NCBI GenBank assembly: GCA_012932295.1
Contig: JAAONU010000011.1
Location: forward strand, 46,440,352-46,504,351
Origin: Cyclina sinensis
Lineage: Eukaryota; Mollusca; Bivalvia; Venerida; Veneridae
Reading direction: 5' to 3'
Length of the DNA: 64,000 nucleotides
The position numbers and the translations under genes were made by a program. This document shows, one piece after another, positions 61,530-64,000 of the stretch (position 1 is its first letter; every line of letters begins with the position of its first letter). The notes under the pieces were generated by a model. That model was not told where the DNA came from. It ran no database searches and saw nothing but the letters and a program-made list of their open reading frames with translations.

Positions 61530-64000
61530 CTGTAAGAAAAAGATGAAAGAAATTAGGAAGGGCACTGACAGAAGAAAATTTAAGATATGGTAAAAAATGC
61601 TTACATTAAAGTCATTATAGTCAATAAAGGAATGAAATGAATTTTGCTGTGGGAAAACTTTGAATAAGCCAAGGTTCTAATGGGTTCAAGAGCTAAAAGA
61701 GAACAGAAGAAATGAAATGATACAAGGTGTCGACTTGTTCATATTAAAGTCACTTTCATGTTAGATAAAGATTAAATCATTTCAAGTTGAAAACACGAAA
61801 GTATCATTTTTAATGTGTACACATTAATGGAATCCAAGACTGTAAGAAGATGAAACCTTAAAAGAAATAATATGGATGAATGTTACATGAGCTAATGGTT
61901 GTCAAAAGCTGCATTAGGCTGAAAGGAACCTGTAATCTACCTTCTGCTCTCTTTTTCTTTTCCATTTTGTGAGTAAAAACAAGAGCATCTTTATCACTTT
62001 TCTGACAGTATTTTAACAACAAGTTTTATGACCCATGCATTCACAACAGAATTACATGACATTCAATTTGGTATTATATATTATTGGAGACAGCAAGTTT
62101 TGTCACAGATTTTCTTATCTTTCTAAGGGAAAAATCAGTAATTTCAATCACATTTTCAGTTTCTCAGAATGTCACCACTGAAATCAATATACCGCCTAGA
62201 AACAGTTGATGAAATAGTTGTAATTTGACAACACTGATGGACACATCTGATGCATATAAACAATATTTGGGTTCATCAAGAAATTGAGAACTGGAGACAA
62301 TACTAGGTAGTGAGGTTAAAATCACAATTCCATTACCAAATTAGGTAATGGAGAATAGCCACACTCTATAACTTTAACTTACATATGCCGGGTACCAGCT
62401 TAAAAGTTTTGCATTGTTGTCAAAATGTCTTCAACAGCAAAATGGTGAATAGCTAAATAACATTTTTATGAATGATGTGAATGCAGGTATATGCAAGCAG
62501 TGTTCTTCTATCAGAGTTTTTGTTTTCATGTAATAAGTACCTTAACCTAGACACACTATCACAGAAATATGCATAAAAAATGAAGATGAAAGAGCAACAT
62601 TGCGATGCTCACACTTACATCCTGTCAACAACCTATGATGATAAATTGCGTAAAATTATTAAAATCTTCCTTTCAATGAATTACTGATAATCACCAACAA
62701 CAAACTGCTTCGGAACTACTTTTTTTCCTAAGTACCACTACTTTTGTTCCCAATGTTAATGCAGGCAACAATTTTTTCTTTCCTTATTGGACTTTCCACC
62801 TCCAAGTAATATTTTCAAGTATTTAATACGTTTTTAATGAGCTTTCGCTTGAAGCACTTGAAATGAATCATTATGGTTGAGATAATTTTCATTACACTGA
62901 ATGAGGTTTATTAAATTGTTTCCTACTAGTTAAAATACATTCCACTTATTCATTAATCATACCGAATGCCAGAGAAATAGTTCGAGATTTTGATGCAAGA
63001 AGTTTTTTAACTATGTGGCAATGGCCCTGCTGTACTAGCAATAGAAGTCGTGTTTCAATAAAAGGGCCATTTTATAATAAATCTGGAACTATCATATTAA
63101 TCGCACACAAGAAAATTAGTTTCATTTACAGTGTGAAGCTGTTAAAAAAAATATAAAAAAAATCCAGTATATCTCATAAACCATAAAGTTGGTGTAGTGA
63201 AATACTAAACAGAAGAAGACATATAAAATATAAAAATCCTACATATTTGAATATTTGAGAATCTAAGTATCATGTAAGCTTATCAAATATAAACATAATG
63301 CGATGACAGCACTTTTTTCTTTCTTTTCCGGTTTTCCTTTTCTTAGAGGATTCAAATCAGATTCGATGATTTTGAAGGGGTACATTGAGAGGGGGGAACA
63401 TTTTTTAAGAATTCTTTCTAACAACTGTCTGAGAAGAATTGAATTATTTTTTATCACATAACCAATTAAAATGATTTTATTCATTTACCGCTTTTGCTGT
63501 ATATAAGTAAGCTGTACAAAAAGAAGTTTATCAGAAAAGGTGATCAAAACAGTAAGCAGTTTCCGCAGATTTATCATTGAATACATTTATAAATCTTTGG
63601 GTTAATTTGCCTTGAAGTAATAAATATTAAATGGCAAACAGAGGCAAACAAAGGTGAGGTTTTAATGAGAAATGCCATACACTATTAAAGACTTGCCTTA
63701 AAGACATCAGACATGCTAACTGCATGTTTTACTGTAACAGATATGTATCAACTCTAGAAGGTAGCTTTTTCCCTAACCTTTGCAGTCAAACAACTCATTT
63801 CTTTACCTTTCTTGCCACAAGATACCCTTGCCTGTGGTGTGTAATGCACATGTGTATGTTATATATTTTCTAACATGCCATTACTTTAACTAATGACAAA
63901 AGATTACATCATTAGAACTCCAGACTACCCAACAGTTGTGTATACAATACAGTTTCTAAAACTATGCCTCTTTATTAGAACATCACTGCTTTATAGAAGT
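61530..64000. other. PTK7 upstream intron, nothing recognised
   Basis: The exon for Ig4 starts at 61529 with two bases of a split codon, so PTK7 continues to the right. I searched the minus strand of this stretch for an Ig3 exon (paired Cys, W, YxC with flanking splice sites) and found none; only AT-rich sequence remains. Confidence 0.6.

Overview
The window looks like nuclear DNA of a bivalve mollusc. It is AT-rich, genes are split by many GT-AG introns, the protein sequences are clearly animal, and intergenic and intronic DNA is full of dispersed elements with a core of about 145 or 166 bp tandem units, an architecture described in bivalves as pearl/CvA-like (Helentron-type). I cannot name the species from sequence alone.

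Layout, left to right. (1) 1-2088: upstream DNA with two copies of a short satellite block. (2) 2089-17461, + strand: complete crooked neck-like 1 (CRNKL1), 16 coding exons, 694 aa, a splicing factor built of HAT repeats. Its seventh coding intron is a textbook U12-type AT-AC minor intron. Its introns also hold two pearl-like elements and a minisatellite of about 32 x 33 bp. (3) 19166-21494: a nearly complete pearl-like element with both terminal hairpins. (4) 23058-24372 (+) and 29585-31916 (-): two small genes facing each other tail to tail, with the same exon layout, the same intron phase and the same motif (a CxxC just before two membrane segments). They look like diverged paralogues of a DMAC1/TMEM261-like family. 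The DNA between them is almost all repeats (tandem array, nested TTAA-flanked MITE, fold-back elements, a hAT-like end). (5) 34087-38327 (+): complete DHRS7-like short-chain dehydrogenase, 7 coding exons, 322 aa, head to head with the preceding minus-strand gene. (6) 41683-61529 (-): the 3' part of PTK7, 11 exons, 848 aa, from Ig domain 4 through the transmembrane segment to the complete pseudokinase. Ig1-3 and the signal peptide must lie beyond the right edge. PTK7 introns carry a dead mariner (maT-type, DD37D), a MITE with 10-bp target duplications, two minisatellites and an unidentified decayed coding sequence.

The genes are unrelated housekeeping or signalling genes: pre-mRNA splicing, a probable mitochondrial inner-membrane pair, a microsomal SDR, and Wnt/planar-cell-polarity co-receptor signalling. 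No shared pathway is implied. The most notable items are the U12 intron inside a spliceosome gene, the loss of both canonical cysteines in PTK7 Ig4, the mirror-image paralogue pair, the unified terminal structure of several tandem-core element families, and a perfect estrogen-response-element palindrome inside one of them. Exon borders were derived by hand from splice sites, phase and family similarity; no search or alignment was run.
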